This document shows positions 11,704 through 23,099 of a stretch of DNA of 64,000 nt, in pieces. The notes under the pieces were generated by a model, which saw only the letters and a list, made by a program, of their open reading frames with translations, ran no database searches and had not been told where the DNA came from. Source of the stretch: Theropithecus gelada (lineage: Eukaryota > Chordata > Mammalia > Primates > Cercopithecidae); the NCBI RefSeq assembly GCF_003255815.1, contig NC_037670.1, positions 60,896,960 through 60,960,959 on the forward strand. Reading direction: 5' to 3'. The stretch's first letter is position 1. The number at the start of each line of letters is the position of its first letter. The position numbers and the translations under genes are program-made.

Positions 11704-12010
11704 ACTTACACTTGTAATCCCAGCATTTGGGAGGCTGAGGTGAGTGGAGAGCTTGAGCTCAGGAGATAGAGACCAGCCTGGCCAACATGGTGAAATCCAG
11801 TCTCTACTAAAAATACAAAATTAGCCAGGTGTGGTGGTGGGTGCCTGTAATCCCAACTACTCAAGGGAAGATGGCTAAAGCCCTGGAAGCAGAGGTTGCA
11901 GTGAGCAAAGATTGCACACTGCACTCCGGCCTGGGCGAAAGAGTCAGACTCTGCTTTAAACAAACAAAGAAAACAAACCACAAAGAAAACAAACCACAAA
12001 CAAACAACAA
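11704..12010 (+). mobile_element. Old Alu, 5' truncated
   Basis: Begins at CTTACACTTGTAATCCCAGC, lacking the usual GGCCGGGCGCGGTGG start, and continues through both arms to GCACTCCGGCCTGGGCGAAAG. The tail is an AAACAAACAAAG-type repeat with a duplicated ACAAACCACAAAGAAA unit. Confidence 0.92.
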
Positions 12011-12205
12011 AAACCAACTCTATCTTCCATATTGTAAGAAAAATAAGGCATTATGATTATAATACCCTTCAAACAAAATAAAACTTTAGAAATAAACCAA
12101 AAAGTGTTGTTTTATGTTGGTGGAGAACTCTTGAAGTGAAATCAAAGGAACTAATAGAAAATATCATGGCAATGCATGTGTATTTCGAAATTGTTAAACG
12201 AGGAA

Positions 12206-12810
12206 GATCAGGGCACAGTGGCTCATGCCTGTAATCTCAGCAATTTGGGAGGCCGAGATGGGTAGATCACCTAAGGTCAGGAGTTCAAGACCAGCCTGGT
12301 CAATATGGTGAAACCCCATCTCTACTAAAAATACAAAAATTAGCCCAACATAGGCCGGGCACGTTGGCTCACGCCTGTAATCCAGCACTTTGGAAGACCA
12401 AGATGGGCGGATCACTTGAGGTCAGGAGTTCGAGACCAGCCTCACCATGGAGAAACCCCATCTCTACTAAAAATACAAAATTAGCTGGGCGTGGTGGTGC
12501 ATGCCTGTAATCCCAGCTACTCGGGAAGCTGAGGCAGGAGAATTGCTTGAACCTGGGAGGTGGAGGTTGTGGTGAGCCGAGATCACGCCATTGCACTCCA
12601 GCCTGGGCAACAAGAGCGAAACTCCGTCTCAAAAAAAAAGAAAAAAAAAAAAAATTAGCCCAATGTGATGGTGGGCACCTGTAATCCCAGCTACTAGGGA
12701 GGCTGAGGCGGGAGAATCGTCTGAGCCCCGGAGGCTGCAGTGAGCCGAGATCGCGCCACTGCACTCCAGCATGGGCGACAATGGGAGACTCTGTCTCAAA
12801 AAAAAAAGAA
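12206..12810 (+). mobile_element. Outer Alu of a nested pair
   Basis: Left arm 12206-12352, right arm about 12650-12810, interrupted at the A-rich linker by a second Alu. The linker AAAAATTAGCCCAA appears on both sides of the younger element (12335-12348 and about 12649-12662), so it is the insertion TSD. Confidence 0.93.
12353..12648 (+). mobile_element. Inner Alu (AluS-type) inserted in an Alu
   Basis: A complete element starting GGCCGGGCACGTTGGCTC with a right arm ending GAGCGAAACTCCGTCTC and an A/G tail. It has lost one C in the CCCAGCAC box. Same orientation as its host Alu. Confidence 0.94.
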
Positions 12811-13699
12811 GATGTAATGCAAGACTGTAATATACATCACTTAAGCAAGTATTAAACTGGTAGATAGAAGATCTGAGCAATGTAGAAAATAATTATGTAA
12901 ATCTACTACACTTATGTGTTTTATTATGCATAATATAAGCAAATAGTACATTTCTTTTACAAAACCCACAGCACATTTACAAATTGATAATATATAGGCT
13001 TCATAGTTGCACAAAGTAGATAACCATTACTTATATTAAGAATATTTGGCATTTGAGATAACTAAATAAATGTTATACCTTGGAATTGACCACAGGATCT
13101 GGCCAGAGAAATACCTTTATTTCTAATGTCAAAGTCTAGGTAAGGAAGGTAAAATGGTCAAGACAACAATGACTAACTACCCACTTTTATTCCGGAACCT
13201 TAGAAAGAAAAGGGCTAAAGAAACATGTTTCTTTTTTGAATAGATGAGTTTGAGGGCTATGAACCAGTCAGCTATGGAGCTGTTTCTAGTGGACAGTGGT
13301 ATGCATGTATGTTGGGGGCAGGTGCCTGATGGTGGAAGACAAGAGAACACTGTCAAGAAGTGGATCTGTAGTAATCACATTTTATGGTTTCCACTACAAT
13401 ACAAATTCTTTCCCCCTCCTAAAAGAATCTAGGAACCAAGAGTGCAGAGGCCAGCATGGTCAGGTGGTATGAGAGACCTCACCCACACTATGTCCACATG
13501 GAAACAAAACGCTCAGATCAGTGCAACGTGAAAGGAGTTTGCAGAGGAAGAAAAGCAGATGAGCAACTGTTACAGTTTCTCCTTTCTTTTCCTTTATTTT
13601 TCTCCTACAAAATAAAGATGACTATCCTTCTTTTTCTGTTTCAGTTTTGCCTGTAAAAGTTGATGCCTTGTATTAGCATGGTACATTTCTAGCAATTGA
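12811..13699. other. Unassigned sequence
   Basis: No repeat or gene recognised. Open frames at 13244-13432 and 13456-13656 (62 and 66 codons) have no identifiable domain. Confidence 0.4.
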
Positions 13700-14963
13700 T
13701 GAGACCATTGAATACACTATTCTTAATTGAAATCCATAGTTTACATAAATGTAACTCTTGGTGTACAATCTGTGAGATATGACGAATGTGTAATGACTGG
13801 TATCCAACATTATAGTGTTGGGCAGAAATAGTTCCACTGCCTTAAAAATGCCCTATTTACCTCTTCCTTCAACTCGTGGAACTCCTGGAAAGTACTGACG
13901 ATTTTATTGTCTCCATAGATTTTTCTCTTCCAGAGAGTCAAATAGTTGAAATCATACAGTATGCAGTCTTTTTTCAAATTGGGGTTTTCACTAAGCCATA
14001 TGCATTTAAAATTCCTGCATGGTTTTTTGTGCCCCTTTATTTTTTAATCACTAAATAGCATTATATATTATGAATATACTAGTTATTTTATCCATTCACC
14101 TGTTGAGGAACATTTTTGTTGCTTTAAAGTTTTGCCAATTGTGAATAAAACTGCTATAAATATCCAAGTTCAGATTTTTGTGAGGACATAACTTTTCAAC
14201 TCCTCTGGGTAAATACCGGAGTATGACTACTGCATCATATGGTAAGAGTATGTTAGTTGTGAAAGAAACTGCAAACTATCTCACAAAGCAGCTGTGCCAT
14301 TTTGCATTCACATCAGACGTAAATGGAAAGTTCTTGGTTAACTGTATCCTCACCAGCCTTTCATAGTGTTAGTGTTTTGCTTTAAGCCATACTAAGAGGT
14401 ATGTACTGGTATATCTCTATCCTAATTTGCAATTCCCAAATCTTATATGATGTTGAACACTTTTTCATATGCTTACTTGTCATCTGTATATATTCTTCGG
14501 CGCAGTGTATATTCAAATCTTGTGCCCATTCTTACAGCTAGATTTTTGTTTGTTTATTGTTTAATTTTAAAGGCTTCTGTATATTTTTGATAGTCCTTTA
14601 TCAGATATGTTTTTTGCAACAATTTTCTCTCAGTGTTTGGCTCAATCTTTTTTTCTCTTAAGGAATGCTTTTGCAAAGCAGATGTTTTTAATTTTAATAA
14701 AGTTCAACTTATATATTTTTTCTCTCATGGACTATGTTTTTGGTATTGTATCCAAAATGTCGTCACCAAAACCAAGGCCACTTAGATTTTCTTCTGTTAT
14801 CGTCTAGTAAGCTTTATGGTTTTGCAATTTCACTTTTAGGTTGAAAATCCATTTCAAGTTACTTTTTTTGAAAGGTATAAGGTCTGTGTCTAGATTTTTT
14901 CTTTTTTCAGTTTTGGCATGTGTATGCCCAGTTTATTCAGAAACACCACCATTTATTAAAAGT

Positions 14964-15262
14964 ATTGGCTGAGTGTGGTGGCTGACACGGCACTTTGGTA
15001 GACCAAGGTGGGAGGATAACTTGAGCCTAGCAGTTTGAGACTAGTCTGAGCAACATAAGTCTATCCCACTCCCTATAAAAAATAAAAAAATTAAAGAAGA
15101 TTAGCTGGTCTTGGAGGTGAATGCCAGTAGTCTCATATACTCATCTTGGCTGAGGTGGGTGGATTGCGTAAGCCTGGGAGATGGAGGTTGCAGTGAGTTG
15201 TGATCACGCCACAGCACTCCAACCTTGGCAACAGAGCAAGATACTGTCTCAAAAAAGGAAAA
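14964..15262 (+). mobile_element. Very old Alu (AluJ-type)
   Basis: TGGCTGAGTGTGGTGGCTGAC with a deleted left-arm box, AACTTGAGCCTAGCAGTTTGAGACTAG and a right arm ending CAACAGAGCAAGATACTGTCTC. Very diverged, as expected for the oldest Alu class. Confidence 0.88.
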
Positions 15263-15387
15263 AAATTTTTTTATTGAATTCTCATTGCCGTTTGTCAAAG
15301 ATTGATTGATTGTAATTGCATAGATCAACTTCTGGGTTCTCTATTCTGTTCCATTGATCTATTTTTCTTTTTTAAAAAACTAATACT

Positions 15388-15689
15388 GGCCAGGCATTGT
15401 GGCTCACGTGTGTAATCCTAGCACTTTGGGAGGCTGAGGCAGGTGGATCACAAGGTTAGGAGATCAAGACCATCCTGGTTAACATGGTGAAACCTCGTCT
15501 CTACTAAAAAGTACAAAAAATTAGCCAGGTGTGGTGGCAGGTGCCTGTAGTCCCAGCTACTCAGGAGGCTGAGGCAGGAGAATGGCGTGAGCCCAGAGGC
15601 GGAGCTTGCGGTGAGCCGAGATCGCGCCACTGCACTCCAACCTGGGTGACAGAGCAAGACTCTTTCTCAAAAACAAAACAAAACACAAT
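15388..15689 (+). mobile_element. AluY-type Alu
   Basis: Carries AluY-style GGATCACAAGGT.AGGAGATCAAGACCATCCTGG and GAGAATGGCGTGAGCC. The tail is CAAAAACAAAACAAAACA. An 8-bp TSD CTAATACT lies at 15380-15387 and 15690-15697, splitting the older L1. Confidence 0.94.
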
Positions 15690-16093
15690 CTAATACTATA
15701 CTATCTTGATGTCAGATAGTCTCAGCCTTCTGAGTTTGTTTTTCCTCCTTCCATGTTGTTGACTATTCTTTTACTTTCCTAAATAAACTTCAGAATAAGT
15801 TCATCAATATCCACAAAATAATGTGCTGGAACTTTTATTGGGATTGCATTGACTTTATAGATGAATTTGGAAAAAAATAGATGATTGACAATATAAAGTC
15901 TTCTTTTGCACGTGCATGGAATGTGTTTCCATTTATTAAATCTTTTAAATTCATTTCATTAGATTCTTGTAGCTTTTTTCATATAAATGTTGTGCACATT
16001 TTCTTAGGTTGCCAGTATATTTTTATGTAAGAATGAAAAGATAAAACACATTTAAACTGCAGTAATTATAACTGCTAACTGCTAATATGAAGA

Positions 16094-16180
16094 CAGGCTG
16101 GAGTGCAGTGGTACAATCTTGGCTCACCGCAAGCTCCGCCTACCTGTTTCACTCCATTCTCTTGTCTCAGCCTCCCATAG
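16094..16180 (-). mobile_element. Alu fragment
   Basis: About 87 bases of the Alu right-arm/left-arm core on the minus strand: GACAGGCTGGAGTGCAGTGG to GTCTCAGCCTCCCATA. Both ends are truncated and abut an L1 3'-UTR piece. Confidence 0.88.
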
Positions 16181-16194
16181 TATGGATAGTTTTT

Positions 16195-16310
16195 TAATCC
16201 TCCCCCTACCCCTACCCTCCACCCTCAAGTAGGCCCTGGTGTCTATTGCTCCCTTCTCTCTGTCCATTTGTACTGAATGTTTAGCTCCCACTTATAAATG
16301 AGAACATGCA
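16195..16310 (-). mobile_element. L1 3'-UTR fragment with G-rich tract
   Basis: CCTCCCCCTACCCCTACCCTCCACCC, then AAGTAGGCCCTGGTGTCTATTG, then GCTCCCACTTATAAATGAGAACATG: the reverse complement of the L1 3'-UTR polypurine region and the sequence before it. Confidence 0.85.
16200..16222 (-). other. Potential G-quadruplex in L1 3' UTR
   Basis: The minus strand reads GGAGGG.AGGGG.AGGGGGAGG. Several G runs of three or more separated by one or two bases are compatible with a quadruplex. It is the known L1 3'-UTR polypurine motif. Confidence 0.55.
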
Positions 16311-16643
16311 GGAAAAAATGGTATTGTTAAAGGTGGAAAATAGTGTAGAAAGATTTTTACCCCAAACTCTGTAACATAAAATATGTGAGTTAAGTTTTTT
16401 AATTAAATGTTTTAAGTAAAAACAAATACATGGACAACAACAAAATACACAGTCTTCCCAAAAGCACTTGAAACATTTTCCAGGATAGACAATATATAAT
16501 GACAAATAAAATCTCAATCACTTTTTAAAAGATATATATGATTAAATTATCTTCTCCAGCCACAATAAGATAAAGTTATAAGTTAATAACAGAAAGAAAA
16601 CTGGAAAATTCAAAAATTTGTGAAAATTAAACAACAGACACTT

Positions 16644-16902
16644 TTTTTCTTTTTTTTTTTGAAGGAATCTTGCTGTGTCGCCCAGGCTAGAGTACAGTGG
16701 TGTGATCTCAGCTTACTGCAACCTCTACCTCCCAGGTTTAAGCAATTCTCCAGCCTCAGCCTCCTGAGCAGCTGTGATTACAGACATGCACCACCACTCC
16801 TGGCTAATTTTTGGATTTTTTAGTAGAGAGGGTGTTTCACCATGTTGACCAGGCTGGTCTCGAACTGCTGACCTCATGATCTGCCTGCCACCAAACCCGG
16901 CC
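16644..16902 (-). mobile_element. Alu with internal deletion
   Basis: The minus-strand Alu runs from a T-rich tail to ACCAAACCCGGCC. About 45 bases of the left arm (the GCCTCCCAAAGTGCTGGG block) are missing between CTGCCTGCC and ACCAAACCC. The TSD AACAACAGACACTT / AACAGCAGACACTT lies at 16630-16643 and 16903-16916. Confidence 0.94.
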
Positions 16903-18269
16903 AACAGCAGACACTTAAACAATCAATGCATCAAAGGAGAAATCACAATGAAAAGTAGAAAATACTTAGAGATGAATGAAAATGAAAGCACAACATGTTA
17001 AAACCTATGGCATACAGTAAAAGGAGGGCTAAATAGTAATTTATAGTAATACATGCTTAAACTAAAAAAAGAAGAAAAGAAAGATCTCAAATCAACAACA
17101 TACTTAAGTTTACAGCTAAAGAAAAAAGAAAAAAATAAAAAATAAAGCTAAACGCAAACCTAGCAGAAGAAGGAAATAGCAAAGGTAAGAGCAGCAGTAA
17201 ATAAAAGGATAATAGATAAATAATTTAAAAAATTATTAAAACCAAAGTTTGTTCCTTGAAAGATCAAAAACATTGACAAACATTTAGTTATACTGACTAC
17301 AACAAAATAAACAGTAAAGACTTATTTTTGATTACTAAATCCAAAATGAAACTGAGGATTATCACTGAGTCTATAGATATAAAAAAAGATTCTGAGACAG
17401 TACTGAGAAGAATTATACACCAAGAAACAAAATAACCTAGATAAAATGGACAAATCCCTAGAAATACAAAACCTATTTAGACTGAATAATAAATAAATAG
17501 AAATTCTTAATAGACCTATAACTAGTTAGGAGACTAAATCAGTTATCAACATTATCCTGACAATAAAAGGCCCCGGACCTGATAGCTGCACTGCTAAATG
17601 CTATCAAACATTTAAAGAACTAATACCATTCTTCTCAATACTTCCTAACTCAATCTATGGAGCCAGCATTATGCTAATACCAATGCCAAACAAGGACATT
17701 GTAAGAATAGAAAACTACAGACCAATTTTCTTTATGAATATCAGTGTAAAAATCTTCAGCAAAATACTAGTAAACAGAATTCAATGGCATCTTAAAAATG
17801 ATCCTACAGCATGGCCAATTGAGATTTATTCCTGGAATGCAAGCATGATGCAACATATGGAAATTGATTGGTGTAATACATCACATTTAACAGAATGAAA
17901 GGAAAAAACCCCATGATCATCTCAATTAATACAGAAAGAGCATTTGATAATATTGAAAACGCTTTTGTGACAAAAACACTCAACAAGCTGAGAGTAGGAG
18001 GAAGCTGCCTCAACATAATAAAAGCCATATATGAAAAACCCACCATGAACATCATACTCAATGATAAAAGACATAAAACATTTCCTCTCAGGTCAGGAAC
18101 AAGGTAAAGATGTGTATTTTCACCGCTTCTATTCAACACAGTACTGGAAGTCCTAGCTGGAACAATTAAGCATGAAAAAGAAATAAAAAGCATATAGATG
18201 GAAAAGGAATAATTAAAATAACCTACATTCACAGATGACATAATCGTATATGTAGAAAACTCTAAAGAT

Positions 18270-18309
18270 CACACACACACACACACATACACACACACAC
18301 ACACACACA
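18270..18309 (+). repeat. (CA)n microsatellite inside L1 ORF2
   Basis: About 19 CA units with one TA interruption, followed by a GGGGGTGGGGGG run. It replaces a short part of the relic just after the FTDD box. Confidence 0.96.
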
Positions 18310-19091
18310 GGGGGTGGGGGGAGTGAAGAGAAACTGTTAGAACTGATGAATGAATTTAGCAAAGTAGCAGGAAACAAAGTCACATGCAAAAATCAGGTGC
18401 TTTTCTACACACTAGCAATGAACAATCTAAAAAAGAAATAAAGAAAACAGCTCCATTTGCATAACATCAAAACGAATAAAATTCTGTGAAATTAACCTTG
18501 GAAATAAAAGTCTTGTACAATGAAAACTACTAAATATTGCCAACAGAAATTAAAGAAGAGATAAATAAATGGAAACACATCTTATTTTCATGATTTGGAA
18601 GACTTGATATTGTTAAAATGCCAATATTGCCCAAAGAATTATACAGATTCAATGTAATCCCTATCAAAATCCCAACGATGATTGTCAAAGGTTTAGAAAA
18701 ATCTATCATAATATTTGTATGAAGTATCAAGGGACCCTGAATAGCCAAACAAGTATTAAAGAAGTAAGGAAAACTTGGAAGAGTTACATTTCCTGATTAC
18801 TTATTACAAATCTCGAGTAATTAAACAGTGTAAGACCAGTACAAAGGCAGACCTATAGACTAACAGAGCAGACCAGAGAGCCAAGAAATATGTGATTAAA
18901 TAATTTTCAACAAGAATGTCAAGACCATTCAGCAAAGAAAGGTCAGTATTTTCAATAAATTGTGCAGGAAAACTGGATATGCACTTACTAGAAAATGAAG
19001 TTGAACATTTACCTAACAAACCATACACAAAAATTAAGTCAAAATGAATCAAAGACCTAAACATATGAGCTAAACTATGAAAGTCTTAGAA

Positions 19092-19317
19092 CAGGGGTGT
19101 CCAAACTTTTGGCTTCCCTGTGCCACATTGGAAGGAAAACTATTGTCTTGGGCCAGCATAAAATACACTAACGCTAACAATAGCTGATAAGAAAAAAAAA
19201 AAAAAACTGCAAAAAAAATCTCATAATGTTTTAAGAAAGTTTACGAATTTGTGTTGGGTCACATTCAAAGCCATCCTGGGCTGCATGTGGTCCTTAGGCC
19301 CAAGATGGAGAAGCTTG
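19092..19317 (+). mobile_element. MER30-like non-autonomous hAT element
   Basis: Starts CAGGGGTGTCCAAACTTTTGG and ends GGAGAAGCTTG. Body phrases: TAAAATACACTAACGCTAAC and ATAATGTTTTAAGAAAGTTTACG. A perfect 8-bp TSD TCTTAGAA at 19084-19091 and 19318-19325 is the hAT hallmark. It splits the L1 ORF2 relic. Confidence 0.93.
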
Positions 19318-19929
19318 TCTTAGAATAAAACATAGGGAGAAAATTTCACTACATTGGATTTGGCAATGATTTGTTAGATATGGCACTAAGGCACAGGCAA
19401 CAAAAGAAAAAGTATTTGATTTCATGAAAATAAAAACCCTCTGTGCATTATAGGACATTATCAGCAGAATAAAAATGAAACCTTTGAAACTGCAAAATAT
19501 ATTTTCAAATCATATATCTGACGAGAGATTAATGTTTAGGATACAGAAACGACTCCTCAAATTCAAAAACAACAACAATCACAAAAATCCTGATTCAAAA
19601 ATTGGCAAATTACTGAATAGACATTTCTTAAAAAGAAGGTATATAAATAGCCAATAAGCACACGAAAAGCTGTTCAACATCACTAATCATTAGGAAAATG
19701 CAAATCAAAATCACAATGAGATATCATTCCATACCTATTAGTATGGCTACTATCAAAAAATAGAAAATGACAAATATTGGTGAAGATGTGAAGGAATTGG
19801 AAACCCTGTGCACCGTCGATGAGTATGTAAATTGTTATAGCCACTGTGGAAAACGGTATGGCCAATTCTCAAAAAACTGAAAATTTAATTGCTATATGAT
19901 CCAGCAATTTCACTTCTGGGTATGTACTC

Positions 19930-20307
19930 TGTGTTAGTCCTTTTTCATACTTCTATGAAGAACTGCCCAAGACTGAGTAATTTATAAAGGAAAGAGGATT
20001 AATTGACTCATAGTTCTGCCTTGCAGGGGAGGCCTCAGGAAACTTACAATCATGGCAGAAGGCAAAGGAGACGCAGGCACCTTCTTCATAATGTGGCAGG
20101 GCAAAGTGAGTGCCAGCAGGAGAAATGCCAGATGCTTATAAAACCATCAGATCCCTTGAGACTCACTCACTATCACAAGGACAGCATGGGGAAAACCATT
20201 CCCATGATCCGATTCCCTCCATCTGGTCCCACCCTTGACACGTGGAGATTATGGAGATTACAATTCAAGATGAGATTTGGGCTGGAGACATAGCCAAACC
20301 AATATTA
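19930..20307 (-). mobile_element. MaLR solo LTR (THE1/MST-type)
   Basis: Plus-strand ends TGTGTTAGTCCTTTTTCATAC and GACATAGCCAAACCAATATTA are the reverse complement of the THE1/MST class (TGATATGGTTTGGCTGTGTCC...). Internal phrases: GAGTAATTTATAAAGGAAAG and CAATCATGGCAGAAGGCAAAGG. Candidate TSD TACTC (19925-19929) and CACTC (20308-20312). It is inserted in the L1 relic. No internal retroviral genes. Confidence 0.9.
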
Positions 20308-20312
20308 CACTC

Positions 20313-20937
20313 CAAAGAGCTTTAAGCAAAGTCTCCAGAAGATATTTGCATACTAGGGTATGTTAAATCCATTCATTTTAAAAGATGAATACCATTCCAT
20401 TGTATGCATACAACACATTTTGCTTATTCTTCATCTGTCATGGACACTTGCGTTGCTCCCACGCTTTAGCTATTGTGAATAATGTTGCTTTGCATTAGGC
20501 TATAGAAAGGACCCAAGAAGAGATTTATGGTGGGGACGCAGCCAAACCATATCATACTCTAAAGAGTGGAGTTTCTTCACATCTTCACCAATATTTGGTG
20601 AATGAGATGATATCTCATTGTGATTTTGATTTGCATTTCCCTAATGATTAGTGATATTGAATGTCTTTTCATGTGCTAATTGGCTGTTTATATACTTTTT
20701 GAAGAAATGTCTATTCAGTAAATTGCCAGTTTTTGAATCAGGTTTTTTATGGTTGTTGTTGTTATTGAATTTGAGGAGTCCTTTCTATATCCTAATGCAT
20801 AGCAGGATTATTCACAATAGCTAAAGCATGGGAGCAACTCAAGTGTCCATGACAGATGAAGAATAAACAAAATGTGTTGCATGCATACAATGAAATGTTA
20901 TTCATCCTTTAAAATGAGTGCATTTAACATATCCTAC
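20313..20937. repeat. Inverted repeat and rearranged L1/LTR junction
   Basis: The arms 20353-20488 and 20802-20937 are reverse complements over about 135 bases, with roughly 10 differences; both contain the L1 3' sequence around CTTCATCTGTCATGGACACTTG. The spacer holds a second copy of the LTR end (AGCCAAACCATATCA, then TACTCTAAAGAG, 20530-20566), matching 20291-20318. It also holds a minus-strand copy of L1 sequence present on the plus strand at about 19640-19800. Confidence 0.88.
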
Positions 20938-21457
20938 AACAAGCTTGTCCAACCCGTGGCTCAAAATACGTTTGAATGTGACCCAGCAAAAATTCATAAA
21001 CTTTCTTAAAATATGATGAGATTTTTTTGTGTATGATTTTTTTTTTCTTTTTAGCACATCAGCTATTGTTAGTGTTAGTTCTTGCAATGTGACCCAGGGA
21101 AGCCAAAAGATTGGATGCCCCTGCCCTACAACATGGATGAACTTTGAGGACATTACGTTAAGTGAAATAAGTCATTTACAAAAAACAAATATTGAATGCT
21201 TCAATTTATATGAGATATTTAGAGTAGCCGAAGTCATAGAGAAAGTAGAATGGTGATTGTCAGGGACTCGGGGAGGGTGAAGGAGGGGTTATTGCTTAAT
21301 GCCTACAGTTTCATTTGTGCAAAATGAAAAGAGTTCTGGAGATGGATGTGTGTTGGTTGCACAACAATGTGAATGAACGCAATGTCACTGAACTATATAC
21401 TTTAAAATGGTTAAGGTTGCAAATGTTATATTGTGTTTATTTTATCACAATAAAAAG
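20802..21457 (+). mobile_element. L1M 3' end, downstream part
   Basis: Continues the L1 of 16545-19929: GCAGGATTATTCACAATAGC, GGATGAACTTTGAGGACATTACG, then the 3' UTR with TGGTGATTGTCAGGGACTCG and CACTGAACTATATACTTTAAAATGG, ending in TTTATCACAATAAAAAG. A MER30-like element interrupts it. Confidence 0.88.
20940..21123 (-). mobile_element. MER30-like hAT element
   Basis: The reverse complement starts CAGGGGCATCCAATCTTTTGG and ends GGTTGGACAAGCTTG, with internal loss. Flanks TCCTACAA (20932-20939) and CCCTACAA (21124-21131) give an 8-bp TSD with one difference. Confidence 0.9.
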
Positions 21458-23099
21458 TAGAAAAATACCAAAGCTATGGTATTCATATAAAATTTCACAT
21501 AAACATCTATTTGATTCTGGGGATGGAATAAATGTTAACTGATAATATAATGAAGTAAAATGAGAAAAAATATTGATATATTAACTATGAAAAATATTTT
21601 GTTCTGCATATCAAAGTATACATATTTTTTGTATAAAAACAGATTTTATAAATAAGTAAGAAACAATACATACTCCTACAAAATAATTAGCAAAGAAAAC
21701 TGATAATTCATAGAAAATAAAGATTATTAATTGAACAAGCAGAATTTGCTAGATATGTAAATTCTCTAGGCAATAACAGAAATACAAATTATAATCAAGC
21801 ATTGCTATTTTAGCTGAAAACAGTAAATTGGAAACCAATGAAAATATACAAGGTTATTAAAGGCTTAGACAATCTGGTAGTAATTGTGAATATAGATTCA
21901 CAAAACCTTTATCAGAGCAGTTGCATTTTATGTCAAGAGTCTTTAAATTTTACTTGCCCTTGACCATTCAATTATACTCCAAAGATTATAAGCCAAATAA
22001 ATATTTAAAGATTTGTCTGCCACTTACATGCAAAAATGTTTAGTTCAACCCTTTTACAACAGCAAATACTTGCAAAGTCCTGAGTGTTGATTGATCAGAA
22101 TTGAAAAACAAATCATGCTACTGCTTTGTAATATATCATCTATACTTTACAAATAATGTTTCTAACAATAGTGTTTATACAGCCTGGAATTCAGAACTAA
22201 GCAAAAAATGCTATTTTGAAGCAATAGTTGTATAGATCCCATTTTAAAGTGGTATATAGAAGCACACCAAGTATGAAGATATTTGTTGACATTAGTATTC
22301 TCCAAATATTGAGATTGTGTTATTCATCTTTCTTGCTTTTGCTCATCTTTACCTTGATATTACATTTATCATACAAAATTGTCATTTCATAATAAGAAAA
22401 TAACAACAAAACTTTTTATAATGGAAAAGAAATTAAGGTAGATACAATTTACCTTCCCAAAATGTCATATGAAAATTTAACTGTATTATGATTGCTTTAT
22501 ATTGCTGCTGGTATTACTCTTAGAAGCAGTGCTGTTTCACAGTGTATATTCTAATTGTTGTTTTTATGTTAACTAATCTTTGAAGATATAATTGTTTTTA
22601 ATATATTGTTTCTCTAAATGATTTTTTGAAAATAATTCTGAAAGTGGAAGGAAATTTCAACCTTCTTGTGAAGGTATCAAGATTCATTTTATATTGTAGA
22701 TAATTTAATTCAAGTGTCTGCATTCTGACAAGACTTATCATATTTGTCTCTCACTGTTCTAATCGAGAAGCTTGTTTGGTAGCTGTCTCATAATTCATTA
22801 GATTGCTTCAGGTGAAGGTAAAGGAAAGCCTTAAAATTTAATATTGACTCTTAGCTCTTACTAATATGTTTTAACTAGTGTGAAATAAAGGATCTGGATA
22901 TCTTATAAATGCCATTTTTATATTCAATGTTATAAATGTAATTGGAAGTATAAGGTTATATAATGTAATATAAAAAATGAAATAGAGTCAGAAAATATTT
23001 TCAAGGGTGTAATGTTTCCTAAACTTTCTTCTATGGAACACTAATTTTGAGGAAGGCTAATAAGTTATATTGGAGATGGAAGAGATGAGTGTTTTGGTT
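21458..23099. other. Unassigned A+T-rich sequence
   Basis: No repeat or gene recognised. Open frames are short and stop-dense. Confidence 0.4.

Larger units (their letters stand above)
13700..16010 (-). mobile_element. Ancient L1 3' end (L1M-type), with two Alus
   Basis: Minus-strand L1 marked by TTGCCAATTGTGAATAAAACTGC, CTCTGGGTAAATACCGGAG, GCATCATATGGTAAGAG, TTATCAGATATGTTTTTTGC and AATCCATTTCAAGTTACTTT. It resumes after the Alus at CTATCTTGATGTCAGATAG, with GGGATTGCATTGACTTTATAGATG near 15840. These are the 3' UTR and the C-terminal third of ORF2 read backwards. Alus lie at 14964-15262 and 15388-15689. No frame is intact. Confidence 0.85.
16545..19929 (+). pseudogene. Decayed L1 ORF2 (L1M-type), upstream part
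   Basis: Long plus-strand ORF2 relic. The reverse-transcriptase region is readable: ENYRPI.FMNISVKIFSKIL near 17707-17775, then a frame change, then INTERAFDNIENAF near 17925-17970. The catalytic box follows as FTDDIIVYVEN near 18229-18260, where functional copies have FADD. The C-terminal part is readable to 19929. Stops, frameshifts, a (CA)n, an Alu and a MER30-like element interrupt it. It continues at 20313-20351 and 20802-21457. Confidence 0.9.

Noticed and set aside
12369..12764. 131-codon minus-strand frame
   Set aside because: Translated nested Alus (AQAGVQWRDLGS-type residues).
17804..18241. 145-codon minus-strand frame
   Set aside because: Antisense reading of the decayed L1 ORF2; the plus strand carries the recognisable reverse-transcriptase motifs.
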